NCBI GenBank assembly: GCA_963805915.1
Contig: CAWDWD010000007.1
Span: 62,001 to 126,000 of the forward strand
Direction: 5' to 3'
Origin: JAEULH01 sp963805915
GTDB lineage: Bacteria; Pseudomonadota; Alphaproteobacteria; Rhodospirillales; Defluviicoccaceae
Length of the DNA stretch: 64,000 nucleotides
A model generated the notes under the pieces. That model did not search any database. It saw only the letters and a list, made by a program, of their open reading frames with translations, and was not told where the DNA came from. Below are positions 1 to 9,392 of this stretch, piece by piece. A program made the position numbers and the translations under genes. Within the stretch, counting starts at the first letter, position 1. Each line of letters begins with the position of its first letter.

Positions 1-1511
1 ACCTGCCGGAGGAAACCGCACGCGCGATCGACGCCGACGGCTGGTTTCACACCGGCGATCTCGGCGCCTTCGACGGTGACGGTAACCTCATGCTTAGCGG
101 CCGGCTCTCGACCATGATCGTCACCGAGGGCGGCAAGAATGTCCACCCCGAGGATGTCGAGGAGGCCTATCAGGCGAGCCCGCTCATCCGCGAGATCGTC
201 GTTCTCGAACGCGATCACCGGTTGGCCGGGCTGATCGTCCCGGAAACCAAGGCGCTTCCCGGCGGCGGCGATCCGGGCGCCGCGCGCGAGGCCGTCGGCC
301 GCGCCCTCCAGGAGATCTCGCGCAAGCTGCCGTCCTACCAGCGGATCGGCGACTTCGCCTTGACCACCGAGACCCTGCCGCGCACCCGCCTCGGCAAGCC
401 GCGTCGTCATCTGCTTGGCGAGCGCTACGACAAGGCCGCGCGCGGCGAGGCGCCGACCGCCGAACGCAAGGAGCCGGTCGCGATCGAGCAGATGACCGCC
501 GAGGACCGAACCCTGCTCGAGGACGACGCGGTGCGGGCGGCCTGGGGGTGGCTCGCCGAGAAGTTCCCCGAAAACGCGCTCAAGCCCGACAGCAACATCC
601 AGCTCGACCTCGGCGTCAACTCGATGGAATGGCTCAATCTCACCTTGGAAATCGCCCAGCGCACCGGGATCGAGCTCGACGAGGGCGCAATCGCGCGGAT
701 CGAGACCGTTCGCGATCTGCTCGTCGAGGTCGGCCAGGGCGCCACCTCGGCCGGCGATCGCGGAGCCCTGCTGGAGGACCCCGAGGCGTCGGTCCGCGAG
801 TCCGATCGTCGCTGGATCGCGCCGCTGTCGCCGGCCCAGATCCGGGTCGCGCGGGCCTTTTTTGTCATCAACGGCTTTATCATGAGGCGGCTGTTCCGCC
901 TTGAGGTCAGTGGGCTCGACAATCTTCCGCCCACGGGGCCTTACGTGATCGCGCCGACCCACGCCAGCCTGCTCGACCCGTTCGCCATCGGCGGCGCGCT
1001 CGACTACGCGCTGCTGCGCAACACATTCTGGGCCGGCTGGACCGGGATCGCCTTCACCACCCCGCTGCACCGATGGTTCAGCAGGATCTGCCAGGTGGTC
1101 CCGATCGATCCCGACCGCGCCGTCGTCTCCAGCCTTGCATTGGGCGCGGCCGTGCTCAAGCGCGGCCACAATCTCATCTGGTTTCCCGAGGGCGAGCGCT
1201 CGCCCACCGGCCGGCTCCAGGAGTTCCGCGCCGGCCTCGGGCTGCTGCTCGACCACGCCCCGGTTCCGGTGGTCCCGGTGGTGATCGAGGGCGCCTTTGC
1301 GGCTTGGCCGAGGCAGCGCACGCTGCCGCGGTTCAGGCCGATCCGAGTGCGCTTCCACCCGCCGGTCGAGCCGAAGGCCCTGGGCGAAAGCGCCACCGGC
1401 GAAACCCCGCAGGCTCGCATCGCCCGGGCCCTGCACGCCCACGTCGAGGGCCTGATCGCCGCCCAGACGGCTTCGGCGGCTTCGGGCGAAGGCCGTGACG
1501 CGCCGGCCTAG
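1..1511 (+). CDS. Fused acyl-activating enzyme / acyl carrier domain / 1-acylglycerol-3-phosphate acyltransferase (5' partial)
   Basis: The reading frame is open from base 3, so the N-terminus lies outside the window. The first residues give the AMP-forming synthetase signature DGWFHTGDLG, and the A10-type lysine motif PRTRLGK follows at about 370-390. Next comes an acyl-carrier-like domain with the phosphopantetheine serine in LGVNSMEW (Ser codon at 621). The C-terminal third is a PlsC-type acyltransferase with the HX4D motif (HASLLD, His codon at 960) and FPEGERSPTG. Such a fusion would activate a fatty acid, load it on its own carrier domain and esterify it to lysophospholipid at the inner face of the membrane, like Aas in lipid remodelling; the exact substrate is inference. 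It converges with osmC, overlapping it by four bases. Confidence 0.85.
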   Translation, partial: LPEETARAIDADGWFHTGDLGAFDGDGNLMLSGRLSTMIVTEGGKNVHPEDVEEAYQASPLIREIVVLERDHRLAGLIVPETKALPGGGDPGAAREAVGRALQEISRKLPSYQRIGDFALTTETLPRTRLGKPRRHLLGERYDKAARGEAPTAERKEPVAIEQMTAEDRTLLEDDAVRAAWGWLAEKFPENALKPDSNIQLDLGVNSMEWLNLTLEIAQRTGIELDEGAIARIETVRDLLVEVGQGATSAGDRGALLEDPEASVRESDRRWIAPLSPAQIRVARAFFVINGFIMRRLFRLEVSGLDNLPPTGPYVIAPTHASLLDPFAIGGALDYALLRNTFWAGWTGIAFTTPLHRWFSRICQVVPIDPDRAVVSSLALGAAVLKRGHNLIWFPEGERSPTGRLQEFRAGLGLLLDHAPVPVVPVVIEGAFAAWPRQRTLPRFRPIRVRFHPPVEPKALGESATGETPQARIARALHAHVEGLIAAQTASAASGEGRDAPA

Positions 1512-1933
1512 ACCAGCCGGGCGTTGAGGGTGATTTCGGGGCCGGCGAGGGCTTTCGAGACCGGGCAGCCGACCTTGGTCTTCTCGGCGTGGTCGCGGAA
1601 GGTGGCCTCGTCGATGCCGGGGACGCGGGCTTCGACCTCGATCTCGATGCGCGGAATCTCGAAACCGTCGCCGGCCTTGGCCAGGTGAACCACGGCCTTG
1701 GTCTCGACCCGTTCCGGCTTGAAGCCGGCGCTGGCGAGGCTATGCGCGAGCGCCATGGAAAAGCATCCGGCGTGAGCGGCGCCGAGCAACTCTTCCGGGT
1801 TGGTCCCGGCGCCGTTCTCGAAGCGGGACTGGAACGAGTACTGGCCCCGGTAGGCACCGCTGCCCAAGGCCATTTCGCCGTCGCCGCCCATCAGATCGCC
1901 GTTCCAGGTCGCGTTCGCGGTGCGTTGCGTCAT
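1508..1933 (-). CDS. osmC: OsmC/Ohr-family peroxiredoxin
   Basis: A 141-residue protein of normal OsmC length. The two redox cysteines sit in HAGCFSMAL (about residue 57) and KVGCPVSKAL (about residue 122), the usual spacing in the family. OsmC/Ohr proteins are cytoplasmic thiol peroxidases that reduce organic hydroperoxides. The N-terminal part (TANATWNGDLMGGDGEM) is closer to OsmC than to Ohr, so OsmC is preferred. The stop codon overlaps the convergent stop of the acyltransferase gene. Confidence 0.9.
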   Translation of the reverse strand: MTQRTANATWNGDLMGGDGEMALGSGAYRGQYSFQSRFENGAGTNPEELLGAAHAGCFSMALAHSLASAGFKPERVETKAVVHLAKAGDGFEIPRIEIEVEARVPGIDEATFRDHAEKTKVGCPVSKALAGPEITLNARLV

Positions 1934-2039
1934 CGTCTTCTCCCGACATCCATTTACAGAGCATGCCGGTAATGTAGCGCTCGCAGGCGCACGGCGCCTT
2001 GCTTGAAGCTAAGATCTCGACCGGCGTTTCCAGGATCGC

Positions 2040-2879
2040 TCACCGCCCGAGCCTGGCCCGCAATTCCTCCAACTCGCGGCGGACGGCCTTGATCTCATCG
2101 AGCATGGCGACGCGTTCGTCCTGGGCTGTGGCCTCGGCCTTCTCGATTTCTTCGTTATGTTCGGCCTGCATGGCGTTGACGATGACCGCGATGAACAGGT
2201 TCAGGGTCGTGAAGGTTGTGATCAGGATAAACGGGACGAAGAACAGCCAGGCCAGCGGGAAGACCTCGAGCACCGGGCGGACGATCCCCATCGACCAGCT
2301 TTCCAGGGTCATGATCTGGAACAGCGAATAGAGGCTCTCGCCGATGGTCCCGAACCAGTCGGGGAACGATGCGCCGAACAGCTTGGTCGCCATCACCGCG
2401 CCGACGTAGAAGATCAGGCTGAGCAGGGCGATGATCGCGCCGAGGCCGGGAATCGCCGACAGCAGCGCCGTGACCACCCGGCGCATCCGCGGCACCGTTG
2501 AGATGAGCCGCAGCGTGCGCAGGATCCTCAGCGAGCGCAGGACGGCAAACGGGCCCGATGCCGGGATCAGGGCGATGGCGACGACGGCGAAATCGAACAC
2601 GTTCCACGGATCGCGGAAAAAGCGCGGACCCAGCGCCGCCAGCTTGAGCACGATCTCGATGACGAAGACGGCGAGGATGACCCGGTCGGTGGTGAGCAGG
2701 ACGGGGCCGGCTTCGGCCATGACGCGGGGCGATGTCTCAAGGCCGAGCGTGATGGCGTTGGCAACGATCAGCGCGAGAATGAGGTTCTGAAAGATCCTGT
2801 GGTGGACGAACGCGCCGATGCGTTGGCGCCAGGGCGCGGTTGTGCGCCTGCTTCGTAAAGTCCCGCCATCATCCGGCAT
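2040..2879 (-). CDS. Bacterial voltage-gated sodium channel (NaChBac/NavAb family)
   Basis: A single six-helix ion-transport subunit of 279 residues that would form a homotetramer in the inner membrane. The S4 voltage sensor has arginines every third residue (LRSLRILRTLRLI, residues 115-124). The pore carries the selectivity filter TLESWS (about 191-196) inside QIMTLESWSMGIVRP, which matches the NavAb type, so Na+ selectivity is expected from the family. S6 ends in NLFIAVIVNAM, and a charged C-terminal coiled coil (DEIKAVRRELEELRARLG) follows, as in other BacNav channels. The ATG at 2879 is chosen because GGAGG lies 10 bases upstream; a GTG at 2900 is in frame. It stands alone, next to an RND pump. 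Confidence 0.93.
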   Translation of the reverse strand: MPDDGGTLRSRRTTAPWRQRIGAFVHHRIFQNLILALIVANAITLGLETSPRVMAEAGPVLLTTDRVILAVFVIEIVLKLAALGPRFFRDPWNVFDFAVVAIALIPASGPFAVLRSLRILRTLRLISTVPRMRRVVTALLSAIPGLGAIIALLSLIFYVGAVMATKLFGASFPDWFGTIGESLYSLFQIMTLESWSMGIVRPVLEVFPLAWLFFVPFILITTFTTLNLFIAVIVNAMQAEHNEEIEKAEATAQDERVAMLDEIKAVRRELEELRARLGR

Positions 2880-2964
2880 CGCGCGTTTGCCTCCATTCAC
2901 TTTCGGCTAGAAATAGGCGAGGCGCGCGGAGGGCGCAAAAGCATTGATGCGCGGCCGATGCGCC

Positions 2965-5900
2965 TCAGTGCTCCCCGGCGGGGCTCGGCTTGCCGGGCTC
3001 GCCCGGCTCGCTCGCTTCTTTGTGCTTGCGCCGGCCGAGGCGTTCGCCGAGGCCTTGGAAGACGGCGTAGAACACCGGGGTGAAGGTGCCGTTGAAAACG
3101 GTCGCCGCGATCATCCCGCCGAATACCGCGGTGCCCAGGGCTTGCCGGCTGGCCGCGCCGGCTCCCGACGCGATCACCAGCGGAACGACGCCGAGGATGA
3201 AGGCGAACGAGGTCATCAGGATCGGGCGGAAGCGCACGTGCGAGGCCTCGATGGCGGCTTCGCCGATCTTCGTTCCCCCGGCGCGCAGCTCGCGCGCAAC
3301 TTCAACGATGAGGATCGCGTTCTTGCTCGCCAGCGCGATCAGCAAAACGACGCCGATCTGAGTGTAGATGTTGTTGTCGAAAGAGCGGGCGGCGACGGCG
3401 ATGACGACGCCGAGCAGGGATAGCGGAACAATGAGGATGACCGCCAGCGGATTGCCCCAGCTCTCGTATTGCGCCGCCAGCAGCAGGAAAACGACCAGCA
3501 GCGACAGGCCGAAGATCACTGTCGCTTGGCCGCCGACCTGCTTTTCCTGGTACGACATGCCGGTCCAGGCGAAGCCCATGTCCGGCGGCAGGGTGCGTTG
3601 CGCCATCTGCTCCATGATGGCCAGCGCCTGCCCGGAGCTGTAGCCGGGGGCCGCGCTGCCGTTGATGGTCGCCGTCGGATAAAGATTGAACAGGCTGAGC
3701 AGCGCCGGGCCGGTGGTGTAGTCGATTTCGGTCAGGGTGCCCAGCGGGACCATCTGGCCGGTGCGGTTGCGGACGTACAGGTCTGTCAGGTCGCCGGGCT
3801 CCAGGCGAAATTCACTATCGGCCTGAACGTAGACCTGGAAGGTGCGGCCGAATTTGTTGAATTGGTTGACGAATGTCGAGCCGAGGAAGGACTGGATCGT
3901 CTGGAAGACGTCGCCGACGGGGACGTCCAGCGTCTCCGCCTTGACCCGGTTCACATCGGCAAAGAGTTGTGGCACCGTGGCCCGGAACGAGGTGCTCAGT
4001 CCGGTCAGGCCGGACTGGGAGCCGCCGTTGCGGATCAGCTCCTGGGCCACCTCCTGGAGATTGGCGTAGTCGCCGCTGCCGCCCTTGAGCAGGAGTTGCA
4101 TCTGAAATCCGCCGGAGACGCCGAGGCCCTGGATCGCCGGCGGCACGACCGCGAACACCACTCCATCCTGAATCTTCGCGAACTGTTGCCGCAGCTTGCC
4201 GAGAATAACGGTTTGCGTCAGCCCCGCGGCGTGGCGCTCCTCGAAGCTTGAGAAAATGACGTAGAAGACCGCCGCGTTGGGTAGGGTCGCGCTGTTGTCG
4301 AGAAGGGAAATGCCGCCGATCGTGACCCGGTGGGCGATGCCGGGCGTCTCGGCGATAATCCGGTCGACCTGGGCCGTGACCTGCGCGGTGCGTTCGAGCG
4401 ACTGGCCGTCGGGGAGCTGGACGCCGACCACGGCGTAACCCTGATCCTCCTCCGGCAGGAAGCCGCCGGGCAGCGCCTGGAAGCCCCATATCGCGGCCGC
4501 CGAGATCGCTACGAACAGCACCATCACCAGCGCCTTGCGGCCGATCATCCGGCTCACCAGGCTGTGCTGGCCATGGGTGAGCCTGCCGAACGCGGCATTG
4601 AACCAGCGGAAGATGAAGAATGTTCGTTCCTGCGGCGGCTTCAACAGCAGCGCGCAGAGCGCGGGGCTCAAGGTCAGCGCGTTGAGCGCGCTGAAGAACG
4701 TCGACGCCGCGATGGTAATGGCGAACTGGCGATAGAGCTGGCCGGTGATGCCCGGCATCAGGGCCGCGGGGATGAACACCGCCATCAAAACGAGCGTGAT
4801 CGCGATGATCGGCCCGGAAATCTCCTCCATCGCCTTGATCGAGGCGTCGTGGGCGTTAAGCCCGCCTGTCTCCATGTTGTGCCAGACGTTTTCGACAACG
4901 ACGATGGCGTCGTCGACGACGATACCGATGGCGAGGACGAGGCCGAACAGGGAGATGGTGTTGATGGAAATGCCGAACAGCGCCATCAGGGCGAAGGTGC
5001 CGATCAGCGAGACCGGGATGGTGATCGCCGGGATCAGCGTCGCGCGCCACTCCTGGAGAAACAGGAAGATGACCAGGAAAACCAATATCGCCGCCTCGAA
5101 CAGGGTCTTGTAGACCTCGTGGATCGAGTCGGTCGTGAAGATGGTTGTATCAAACGCGATGCTGTAGGTCAGATCGTCGGGGAAGTTCCCGCTCAGCTCG
5201 GACATCGCGTCGCGCACCTCGGCGGCCACGTCGAGCGCGTTGGCGCCCGGCGACTGGTACACGGCGACGCCGGCCGACGGCTTGCCATCGAGGCGCGAGA
5301 ACTGGCTGTAGGTCTGTGCGCCGAGCTCGACCCTGGCGACATCCTTGACCCGCGTGATCCGGCCGCCCTCGCCGGGCTCGATCTTGACGATAATGTTCTC
5401 GAAGTCGCGGGCCTCGTCGAGGCGGCCCTGAACGTTGACGGTGAGCTGAAAATCCGTGTTCGAAGGGGCCGGCGGGGCGCCGAGTTGGCCGGAGGCGACC
5501 TGGGTGTTCTGGCCCTGGACGGCGTTGACGACGTCGGTGGTGGTGATGTCGCGCGTCTTGAGCTGTTCGGGATTGAGCCAGATGCGCATGCTGTACTGGC
5601 CGGCGCCGAACACGTTGACGTCGCCGACCCCGGTCAGCCGCTTGAGCACGTCAACCAGGTTGATGGTCGCGTAATTGCTCAAGTAGAGGCTGTCGAAGGT
5701 CTCGTTGGGCGAGGTCAGGCTGACCACCTGGAGGATCGCCGTCGAGACCTTCTTGGTGACGACGCCTTGCTGGGCGACCTGCGGCGGCAATTGCGCCATC
5801 GCCGAGGCCACCCGGTTTTGCACCAGCACCTGGGCGAAGTCCAGATCCGTGCCGACGGCGAAGGTCACCTGGAGCTTGTAGGTGCCGTCGCTGGCGCTGG

Positions 5901-6144
5901 TCGATTGCATGTACAGCATGTTCTCGACGCCGTTGACCTGCTGCTCGATCGGCAGGGCAACGGTGTCGACGACGGTCCTGGCGCTGGCGCCGGGATAGCT
6001 CGTCGTCACCTGGACGACCGGCGGAGTGATGTCGGGATACTGCGAGATCGGCAGGGTCAGCACCGTCACGACGCCGGCGAGCACCGTCAGGACGGCAATG
6101 ACGGTGGCGAAAATAGGCCGATTAATAAAGAACTTGGAGAACAT
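2965..6144 (-). CDS. RND multidrug efflux transporter, HAE1 family (AcrB/MexF-like)
   Basis: At 1059 residues this is full length for the hydrophobe/amphiphile efflux family. It starts with the typical MFSKFFINRPIFATVIAV. The TM4 proton-relay aspartate pair is present in GIVVDDAIVVVENV and the TM10 lysine in LASKNAILIVE. Two large periplasmic loops follow TM1 and TM7. Such pumps are inner-membrane trimers that export lipophilic drugs and detergents by proton antiport through a periplasmic adaptor and a TolC-type channel. The adaptor gene ends 15 bases upstream, so the two form an operon; no outer-membrane channel gene is present. Substrates cannot be read from the sequence. Confidence 0.95.
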   Translation of the reverse strand: MFSKFFINRPIFATVIAVLTVLAGVVTVLTLPISQYPDITPPVVQVTTSYPGASARTVVDTVALPIEQQVNGVENMLYMQSTSASDGTYKLQVTFAVGTDLDFAQVLVQNRVASAMAQLPPQVAQQGVVTKKVSTAILQVVSLTSPNETFDSLYLSNYATINLVDVLKRLTGVGDVNVFGAGQYSMRIWLNPEQLKTRDITTTDVVNAVQGQNTQVASGQLGAPPAPSNTDFQLTVNVQGRLDEARDFENIIVKIEPGEGGRITRVKDVARVELGAQTYSQFSRLDGKPSAGVAVYQSPGANALDVAAEVRDAMSELSGNFPDDLTYSIAFDTTIFTTDSIHEVYKTLFEAAILVFLVIFLFLQEWRATLIPAITIPVSLIGTFALMALFGISINTISLFGLVLAIGIVVDDAIVVVENVWHNMETGGLNAHDASIKAMEEISGPIIAITLVLMAVFIPAALMPGITGQLYRQFAITIAASTFFSALNALTLSPALCALLLKPPQERTFFIFRWFNAAFGRLTHGQHSLVSRMIGRKALVMVLFVAISAAAIWGFQALPGGFLPEEDQGYAVVGVQLPDGQSLERTAQVTAQVDRIIAETPGIAHRVTIGGISLLDNSATLPNAAVFYVIFSSFEERHAAGLTQTVILGKLRQQFAKIQDGVVFAVVPPAIQGLGVSGGFQMQLLLKGGSGDYANLQEVAQELIRNGGSQSGLTGLSTSFRATVPQLFADVNRVKAETLDVPVGDVFQTIQSFLGSTFVNQFNKFGRTFQVYVQADSEFRLEPGDLTDLYVRNRTGQMVPLGTLTEIDYTTGPALLSLFNLYPTATINGSAAPGYSSGQALAIMEQMAQRTLPPDMGFAWTGMSYQEKQVGGQATVIFGLSLLVVFLLLAAQYESWGNPLAVILIVPLSLLGVVIAVAARSFDNNIYTQIGVVLLIALASKNAILIVEVARELRAGGTKIGEAAIEASHVRFRPILMTSFAFILGVVPLVIASGAGAASRQALGTAVFGGMIAATVFNGTFTPVFYAVFQGLGERLGRRKHKEASEPGEPGKPSPAGEH

Positions 6145-6159
6145 TCCTCGGGTCTCGCC

Positions 6160-7404
6160 TTAAGGCTTCTTACGCGCGCCGGCATCCGTCCCCGGATCGC
6201 TCTTTCGCGTATCGCCCGCCCGCGCGTCCTTGGCGGAGGCTTGTTCCTGGCGCACCGGCGTGACCTTGGCGCCGGGCCGGGCGCGCTGGATGCCGTTGAC
6301 CACCACCATGTCATCCGGCTTCAGCCCATCGGTGACCACCTGCATGTCGCCTTGGCGGCTGCCGAGCTTGACCATCCGCTGTTCGACCATCCCGTCGTCC
6401 TTGACGACGAGAACATAGCGGCCCGCCTGACTGGTCCCGAGGGCGAGCTGGGGCACAAGAAGCGCGCCCCCGTTCTGGCCGATGGGGATGCTCAGGCGGA
6501 CGAACACGCCGGGCAGAAGCACGTTTCGAGCATTGGGGAAGATGGCCCGGACCTGCAGGGTGCCGGTGTCCGGATCGATGCCGCTGGCGACGAAATCGAC
6601 CTTGCCCTCGTGCGGATAACCCTCTTCGTCCTGCAGGCCCAGAGAGACCGGCACCGCCTTTTCGCGGTAGTTGAGCCCGCCCTTCTCGCGCTGCATCTCC
6701 TTGACGCGGAGAACGCTGGCTTCGTCGACATTGAAGTAGGCGTAGATCGGCTTGAGCTGGTCGATGGTGGCGAGCTTGGTCGGCGTGCCGCCGGCGCCGA
6801 CATAGTTGCCCGGGTCGACGAGGTGGCGGCCGATCTGGCCGTCGAATGGGGCGCGGATCTCGGTATAGCTCAGGTTGAGCGAGGCTTCTTCGAGCTGCGC
6901 CTGCATCGAGCGGACCTGGGCTTGCGCAACCTCCTCCTTGGCCTGCGCCTCGTCGAACTGCTGCGTGCTGACCGCGCCCGTTTTCGCCGCCCGCTGCAGC
7001 CGGTCGGTTGTCACCTTGGCTTGCGACTCTTCGGCTTGCGCCTTCATCAGGCCCGCTTCCGCCTGATCCACCGCCGCCAGGTATGGCGCCTGCTCGATCA
7101 CGAAGAGAAGCTTGCCCTCCTCGACCGCCTGGCCGTCCTCGAACAGGACCTTATCGAGGAAGCCCGCAACCCGCGCGACCAGCTCGGCAGAGCGAAACGC
7201 GGAGGTGTTGCCGGTGAAGTTAAGGGTTTCGGTAACGTCGCGCCGCTCCGGCGGAGCGACCGTCACCTGCGGCGGCGGCGGAGCGACGTAGGCGTTTTTT
7301 TCCTCGCAAGCCGCGGTGACGAGCGTAAGCAAGAGTGCCGCCGCCGCAAGGACGCCAGCGTATCGAGACCGGCGCGACAGGCCGCCCAGGAAATGCGTCG
7401 CCAT
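6160..7404 (-). CDS. RND efflux periplasmic adaptor lipoprotein (AcrA/MexE-like)
   Basis: A membrane-fusion protein of 414 residues. The N-terminus has a hydrophobic stretch ending in LVTAACEEK, a near-consensus lipobox, so it is probably a lipid-anchored periplasmic subunit. Then come the half-lipoyl segment (RVAGFLDKVLFEDGQAVEEGKLLF), a long alpha-hairpin rich in Ala/Glu/Gln, the second half (YTEIRAPFDGQIGRHLVDPGNYV), and the beta-barrel and membrane-proximal domains. An upstream in-frame extension to 7659 is rich in Arg/Pro and not protein-like. The ATG at 7404 has GGAG 12 bases upstream and begins a normal signal peptide. It is the first gene of the pump operon. Confidence 0.92.
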   Translation of the reverse strand: MATHFLGGLSRRSRYAGVLAAAALLLTLVTAACEEKNAYVAPPPPQVTVAPPERRDVTETLNFTGNTSAFRSAELVARVAGFLDKVLFEDGQAVEEGKLLFVIEQAPYLAAVDQAEAGLMKAQAEESQAKVTTDRLQRAAKTGAVSTQQFDEAQAKEEVAQAQVRSMQAQLEEASLNLSYTEIRAPFDGQIGRHLVDPGNYVGAGGTPTKLATIDQLKPIYAYFNVDEASVLRVKEMQREKGGLNYREKAVPVSLGLQDEEGYPHEGKVDFVASGIDPDTGTLQVRAIFPNARNVLLPGVFVRLSIPIGQNGGALLVPQLALGTSQAGRYVLVVKDDGMVEQRMVKLGSRQGDMQVVTDGLKPDDMVVVNGIQRARPGAKVTPVRQEQASAKDARAGDTRKSDPGTDAGARKKP

Positions 7405-7659
7405 CGTTCGCTTAAACTCCGAAACCCGCGGACTTGCCTTTACGTCGCGAAGCGCCAAGCTGTGAAGATGAAGGCCGCGCGACGCCGGCCCGCCAGCACG
7501 GAAATGGCAGGCCGTTCTTATGGCCCGGCACGCGCCGCCGCGCCAGCACATTCTCGGCGCCGCCTCGGTGCCGCCGGGTCGCGTCGTGCTCCGTTCGGAA
7601 GAAAAACGTACGCCGAGAGAAGGCGTCGCCGACGCGCGCGCCGGGCGATGGGGCGGCAT

Positions 7660-8427
7660 TTACAGCAAGAACTGCTCCTTGATGATCCGCTCCTCGAGGT
7701 TGTGCTCGGGGTCGAAGAGCAGGGTCAAGACCACGCCGCGGTCCTCGCGGATGTCGACGCGGACGACGTCGCGAACCTCGGTATAGTCGGCGACCGCGCT
7801 CACCGGGCGGATGTGCGGCGACAGGACATGGATGGTGACGGCGACCTCGTGGGGCAGGATCGCGCCGCGCCACTGCCGTGGCCGGAAGACGCTGATCGGG
7901 GTCAGCGCGAGGACGTGGGCGCCGAGCGGCAGGATCGGGCCGTCAAGCGAAACGTTGTAGGCGGTGCTCCCCGCCGGCGTCGCCAGCAGGACGCCGTCGC
8001 AGATCATCTCCGGCATGCGCACGACCTCGTCGATCCTGATCTTGAGCTTGGCCGCCAGCCGGCTTTGCCGCAGGACCGAGACCTCGTTGATCGCCAGCGC
8101 CTCATGGCTTTTGCCGTTCACGTCGGTCGCGGTCATCCGCAACGGGTTCAGCCCGATCGGCTCGGCCGCGGCGACCCGTTCCATCAGCCCATCTTCGCTG
8201 AATGTGTTCATCAAGAAGCCGACCGAGCCCCGGTTCATGCCGAAGATCGGAACACCGCGGTCCATGTAGCGGTGCAGCGTCTCGAGCATGAAGCCGTCGC
8301 CGCCGAGCGCGACGATGATCTCGGCGCGTTCGGGCGGCACCGTCGGGTAGCGCCGCGAGATCCGCTCCAGCGCCATTCGCGCCTCGTCGTGGTCCGAAGC
8401 GACGAGAGCAATTGCGGGCGGAGCCAT
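7660..8427 (-). CDS. nadK: NAD kinase
   Basis: Phosphorylates NAD to NADP in the cytoplasm. The protein has 255 residues from the ATG at 8427, the usual length of the short alphaproteobacterial form. Diagnostic motifs are the GGDG nucleotide-binding loop (ALGGDGFMLETLH, residues 42-45), NRGSVGFLMN, the conserved NE (LAINEVSVLR) and GVLLATPAGSTAYNVSLDGPILPL. The frame stays open upstream to 8673, but that stretch overlaps the amidotransferase gene on the other strand and has no family similarity. It is separated from the efflux operon by about 250 bases. Confidence 0.95.
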   Translation of the reverse strand: MAPPAIALVASDHDEARMALERISRRYPTVPPERAEIIVALGGDGFMLETLHRYMDRGVPIFGMNRGSVGFLMNTFSEDGLMERVAAAEPIGLNPLRMTATDVNGKSHEALAINEVSVLRQSRLAAKLKIRIDEVVRMPEMICDGVLLATPAGSTAYNVSLDGPILPLGAHVLALTPISVFRPRQWRGAILPHEVAVTIHVLSPHIRPVSAVADYTEVRDVVRVDIREDRGVVLTLLFDPEHNLEERIIKEQFLL

Positions 8428-8623
8428 GGTCAGCCGATCCCGGCCAGGCGAAAAAGCGGCATCATCGCGGCAGTATACCCGCCCCGGCCAAGACGGCCAG
8501 CGTGGCGTAACGCGCAGCCGGGCGCGGCGGCCCGCCGCCGCCGGACACGAAGTGTGAACGGCGCGCAAGATGATTGGGCGCGCTTGACAGCCCGCCAAGC
8601 CGCGTGCGAGCAGAGCGATAGCC

Positions 8624-9346
8624 ATGAAAACCGCCCTTGCCATCCGCCATGTCGCTTTCGAGGATCTCGGCACGCTCGCGCCGGTGCTGGCCCTCGCAGG
8701 TTACGCCGTGGACGTTGTCGAGGCCGCCGACGGCCTTGAGCGGTTCGCCGTCGTCGCGGGTGACAGGGAGGCGCTCGCGCCGGACCTGGTCATCGTTCTC
8801 GGCGGCCCGATCGGAGCCTACGAGGACCAGGCGTATCCTTTTCTCCGCGATGAGTTGCACCTGATCGAGCGCCGGCTCGCCGCCGACCGCCCGGTGCTTG
8901 GGATCTGTCTCGGCGCGCAGTTGATGGCGCGCGCGCTCGGCGCCCGCGTCTACCGCGGACCGGCCCGGGAGATCGGTTGGGCGCCGGTCACCCTCAGCGC
9001 GCCCGGCGAGTTATCCTGCCTGCGCCACTTGACCTCCGATATCTCCGTCCTCCACTGGCATGGCGACACGTTCGATCCGCCGGCGGACACGACCCGCCTG
9101 GCGTCGAGCGCGCTTTACGCCAACCAGGCCTTTTCGCGGGACCGTCACGCGCTGGCGTTGCAGTTCCACCTGGAAGCCACGTATCCGAGCCTTGAGCGGT
9201 GGTTCGTCGGTCACGCCGGCGAACTCGCCGCCACGGATGGACTCGATGTCCGGGAACTTCGCGCCGCCAGCCGGGCGCACGGCCCGTCGATCGCGCGAGC
9301 AGGCGCGAAAGTCTTCGCCGAATGGCTTGCCGGCTTGAACGCCTGA
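8624..9346 (+). CDS. Class I glutamine amidotransferase (GMP-synthase-like)
   Basis: A stand-alone GATase1 domain of 240 residues. The nucleophile elbow is GICLGAQLMARALG (Cys), and the His-Glu pair follows in QFHLEATYPSLERW, so the catalytic triad is complete. The segment VLGGPIGAYEDQAYPFL matches the oxyanion region of GuaA-like amidotransferases. It would release ammonia from glutamine or hydrolyse a gamma-glutamyl compound; the acceptor is unknown. It is divergent from nadK and upstream of tamA, with no clear functional link to either. Confidence 0.85.
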   Translation: MKTALAIRHVAFEDLGTLAPVLALAGYAVDVVEAADGLERFAVVAGDREALAPDLVIVLGGPIGAYEDQAYPFLRDELHLIERRLAADRPVLGICLGAQLMARALGARVYRGPAREIGWAPVTLSAPGELSCLRHLTSDISVLHWHGDTFDPPADTTRLASSALYANQAFSRDRHALALQFHLEATYPSLERWFVGHAGELAATDGLDVRELRAASRAHGPSIARAGAKVFAEWLAGLNA

Positions 9347-9392
9347 GCACCCGGTTTGGCGGCGGCGCGACACGCAACCGGCCCAGGACGCC

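Noticed and set aside
8428..8673. N-terminal extension of NAD kinase to 8673
   Set aside because: It overlaps the start of the divergent amidotransferase gene and is not similar to NadK; the ATG at 8427 gives the family length.
4330..8739. A 1469-codon open frame antisense to the RND pump, adaptor and nadK
   Set aside because: It lies opposite three clear genes, is Arg/Asp/Gly-rich and has no family similarity. GC-rich third positions keep such antisense frames open.
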